The notes under the pieces were generated by a model. That model was not told the origin of the DNA and did no database searches. It saw nothing but the letters and a program-made list of their open reading frames with translations. Made by a program: the position numbers and the translations under genes. This document shows positions 33,701-37,035 of a DNA stretch of 37,035 bases, one piece after another. This DNA comes from Chromera velia (Eukaryota; Sar; Chromeraceae), in assembly GCA_018398765.1 (NCBI GenBank), contig JAHBMJ010000683.1, positions 1 through 37,035 of the forward strand, read 5' to 3'. Within the stretch, counting starts at the first letter, position 1. Each line of letters begins with the position of its first letter.

Positions 33701-36700
33701 CTTACCCCCTCCTTCCATACACACACTGCCTGTAAGCAACGAGAGAGGGTAGGGGAGCAGAGTCCGGGTTGCCTCAACATAAGAGCGCCTCGCTGACACC
33801 AAACTAGCCCCTCCAAACAACGAAGAACATCCATTCCAAGACCGTAGAAACCTCCAAGCTCCTTCCTGCCTCTTCTCAAGACTGCCCAAAGGCAACAATC
33901 CCCTTACCCCCTCCTTCCACACACACACTGCCTGCAAGCAACGAGAGACTCTGAGGGTAGGGGACCAGAGTCCGGGTTGCCTCAACCCAAAAGAGGCCCA
34001 ATCAGACCGAACTGACCACTCTCAGCAAAGCACAACGCCCTTTCCAAAGTCGAGCAAAGCATCCCTTCCGCCTCTGCCTCCTCCCACCAACGCACCACTG
34101 CACCAAAGATTCTCTGAACCCCTCAGCTACTTCCGCACTCACTTTCTCCCTAGGCGGAACGGGGTAGGGGAGCAGAGTCCGGGTTGCCTCAACATAAAAG
34201 CGCCTCACTGACACCGAACTAGCGACTCTAAACAACGAAGGACATCCATTCCAAGACCGCAGAAACCTCCAATCTCCTTCCTGCCTCTTCTCAAGACTGC
34301 CCAAAGGCAACAATCCCCTTACCCCCTCCTTCCACACACACACTGCCTGCAAGCAACGAAAGAGGGTAGGGGACCAGAGTCCGGGTTGCCTCAACAAGAA
34401 AGCGCCTCACTGACACCAAACTAGCCGCTCCAAACAACGAAGGACATCCATTCCAAGACCGCAGAAACCTCCAATCTCCTTCCTGCCTCTTCTTAAGACT
34501 GCTCAAAGGCAACAATCCCCTTACCCCCTCCTTCCACACACACACTGCCTGCAAGCAACAAGAGAGGGTAGGGGAGCAGAGTCCGGGTTGCCTCAACAAG
34601 AAAGCGCCTCACTGACACCAAACTATCCGCTCCAAACAACGAAGAACATCCATTCCAAGACCGCAGAAACCTCCAATCTCCTTCTTGCCTCTTCTCAAGA
34701 CTGCCCAAAGGCAACAACCCCCTTACCCCCTCCTTCCTTCCTTCCACACACACACTGCCTGCAAGCAACAAGAGAGGGTAGGGGACTAGAGTCCGGGTTG
34801 CCTCAACATAAAAGCGCTTCGCTGACACCAAACTAGCCCCTCCAAACAACGAAGAACATCCATTCCAAGACCGTAGAAACCTCCAATCTCCTTCTTGCCT
34901 CTTCTCAAGACTGCCCAAAGGCAACAATCCCCTTACCCCCTCCTTCCACACATACACTGCCTGCAAGCAACGAGAGAGGGTAGGGGACCAGAGTCCGGGT
35001 TGCCTCAACAAGAAAGCGCCTCACTGACACCAAACTAGCTACTCCAAACAACGAAGGACGTCCATTCCAAGACCGCAGAAACCTCCAACCTCCTTTCTGC
35101 CTCTTCTCAAGACTGCCCAAAGGCAACAATCCCCTTACCCCCTCCTTCCACACACACACTGCCTGCAAGCACCGAGAGACTCTGAGGGTAGGGGAGCAGA
35201 GTCCGGGTTGCCTCAACAAGAAAGCGCCTCACTGACACCAAACTTGCCGCTCCAAACAACGAAGGACATCCATTCCAAGACCGCAGAAACCTCCAATCTC
35301 CTTCCTGCCTCTTCTCAAGACTGCCCAAAGGCAACAACCCCCTTACCCCCTCCTTCCCTCCTTCCTTCCACACACACACTGCCTGCCAGAGAGGGTAGGG
35401 GACCAGAATCCGGGTTGCCTCAACATGAAAGCACCTCACTGACACCAAACTAGCCGCTCCAAACAACGAAGGACGTCCATTCCAAGACCGCAGAAACCTC
35501 CAATCTCCTTTCTGCCTCTTCTCAAGACTGTCCAAAGGCAATAATCCCCTTACCCCCTCCTTCCACACACACACTGCCTGCAAGCAACGAGAGACTCTAA
35601 GGGTAGGGGACCAGAGTCCGGGTTGCCTCAACATGAAAGCGCCTCACTGACACCAAACTAGCCACTCCAAACAACGAAGAACATCCATTCCAAGAACGCA
35701 GAAACCTCCAATCTCCTTCCTGCCTCTTCTCAAGACTGCCAAAAGGCAACAATCCCCTTACCCGCTCCTTCCTTCCTTCCACACACACACTGCCTGCAAG
35801 TACCGAGAGACTCTGAGGGTAGGGGACCAGAGTCCGGGTTGCCTCAACATGAAAGCGCCTCACTGACACCAAACTAGCCACTCCAAACAACGAAGAACAT
35901 CCATTCCAAGACCGCAGAAACCTCCAAGCTCCTTCCTGCCTCTTCTCAAGACGGCCCAAAGGCAATAACCCCCTTACCCCCTCCTTCCACACACACACAC
36001 TGCCTGCAAGCAACGAGAGAGGGTAGGGGAGCAGAGTCCGGGATGCCTCAACATAAAAGCACCTCAGTGACACCAAACTAGCCACTCCAAACAACAAAGG
36101 ACGTCCATCCCCAGACCGCAGAAACCTCCAATCTCCTTCCTGCCTCTTCTCAAGACTGCCCAAAGGCAACAATCCCCTTACCCCCTCCTTCCATACACAC
36201 ACTGCCTGTAAGCAACGAGAGAGGGTAGGGGACCAGAGTCCGGGTTGCCTCAACATGAAAGCGCCTCACTGACACCAAACTAGCCGCTCCAAACAACGAA
36301 GGACGTCCATTCCAAGACCGCAGAAACCTCCAATCTCCTTCTTGCCTCTTCTCAAGACTGCCCAAAGGCAATAACCCCCTTACCCCCTCCTTCCACACAC
36401 ACACTGCCTGCAAGCAACACGAGAGGGTAGGGGAGCAGAGTCCAGCTTGCCTCAACATAAAAGCGCCTCACTGACACCAAACTAGCCGCTCCAAACAACG
36501 AAAAACATCCATTCCAAGACCGCAGAAACCTCCAATCTCCTTCCTGCCTCTTCTCAGGACTGCCCAAAGGCAACAATCCTGTTACCCCCTCCTTCCACAC
36601 ACACACTGCCTGCCAGCAACAAGAGAGGGTAGGGGACCAGAGTCCGGGTTGCCTCAACATGAAAGCGCCTCACTGACACCAAACTAGCCCCTCCAAACAA

Positions 36701-37035
36701 CGAAGGACGTCCATTCCAAGACCGCAGAAACCTCTAATCTCCTTTCTGCCTCTTCTCAAGACTGCCCAAAGGCAACAACCCCCTTACCCCCTCCTTCCAC
36801 ACACACACTGCCTGCCAGAGAGGGTATAGGGGTGCAGAGTCCGGGTTGCCTCAACATGAAAGCGCCTCACTGACACCAAACTAGCCCCTCCAAACAACAA
36901 AGGACATCCATTCCAAGAACGCAGAAACCTCTAATCTCCTTTCTGCCTCTTCTCAAGACTGCCCAAAGGCAACAACCCCCTTACCCCCTCCTTCCACACA
37001 CACACTGCCTGCAAGCAACGAGAGACTCTGAGGGT
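30722..37035. repeat. 204-bp tandem satellite array (about 31 units, two classes), running off the window
   Basis: Units share the head GGGTAGGGGAGCAGAGTCCG followed by GGTTGCCTCAAC. Heads begin at 30913, 31127, 31328, 31530, 31725, 31918, 32120, 32324, 32524, 32726, 32929, 33136, 33338, 33545, 33747, 33955, 34162, 34364, 34566, 34777, 34978, 35186, 35393, 35601, 35817, 36021, 36223, 36425, 36627, 36822 and 37032. Unit length is 193-216 bp, mean 204. A partial unit starts near 30722. Class B (CCAAAAGAGACCCAATCAGA, then GCAATGCACAACG) fills units at 30722, 30913, 31127, 31328, 31918, 32120, 32524, 32726 and 33955. Class A (ATGAAAGCGCCTCACTGACA, then CAACAACGAAGGACATCC) fills the rest and everything after 34162. 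The array continues past the window end. It could be pericentromeric, subtelomeric or interstitial; no telomere repeat is seen. Confidence 0.95.

Noticed and set aside
30722-37035. CRISPR array or coding tandem-repeat gene
   Set aside because: Units of about 204 bp are near-contiguous, with no short-repeat/spacer pattern, and the genome is eukaryotic. Frames shift between units, so no long coding repeat exists.

Overview
This is nuclear DNA of a eukaryote, most likely a ciliated alga with a plastid. The evidence is a 29-exon gene for the intraflagellar transport protein IFT172, spliceosomal introns throughout, a eukaryotic tRNA-Ser with pol III signals, long microsatellites, a 204-bp satellite array, and a small gene that looks like the variable (SH3-like) chain of plastid ferredoxin-thioredoxin reductase. 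Near-balanced GC, ankyrin-type proteins and GCATGC-rich promoters would fit a chromerid such as Chromera or Vitrella. That placement is an inference, not something the sequence proves.

Layout: 1-697 has no gene. A minus-strand gene (698-3963, 3 exons, 821 aa) joins a helical/ankyrin-like region to a C-terminal PUB domain. It is head-to-head with IFT172 (4614-18307, plus, 29 exons, 1,823 aa) across 650 bp. After an AT-rich gap comes a minus-strand two-exon gene (19127-20459, 170 aa) with a leader and an FTR-V-like SH3 domain. It is head-to-head with a plus-strand START-like lipid-binding gene (21234-24792, 7 exons, 563 aa), and tRNA-Ser(GCT) lies between the two. A non-coding stretch of about 2.4 kb leads to an intronless ankyrin-repeat gene (27157-29286, 709 aa). 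The rest is AT-rich spacer, (CA)n/(GA)n microsatellites, and from about 30722 to the window end a tandem satellite of about 31 units in two sequence classes.

I built the exon models by hand, requiring phase continuity and, for IFT172, continuity with the family. They revealed a strict local splice code. Every modelled donor is GTNNG, often with C at +3, and nearly every acceptor is TGCAG. That code in turn supported the PUB and FTR-V models. The genes do not form one pathway. They represent cilium assembly (IFT172), probable plastid redox control (FTR-V-like), lipid transfer (START-like), ubiquitin/p97-type adaptor function (PUB) and protein scaffolding (ankyrin).
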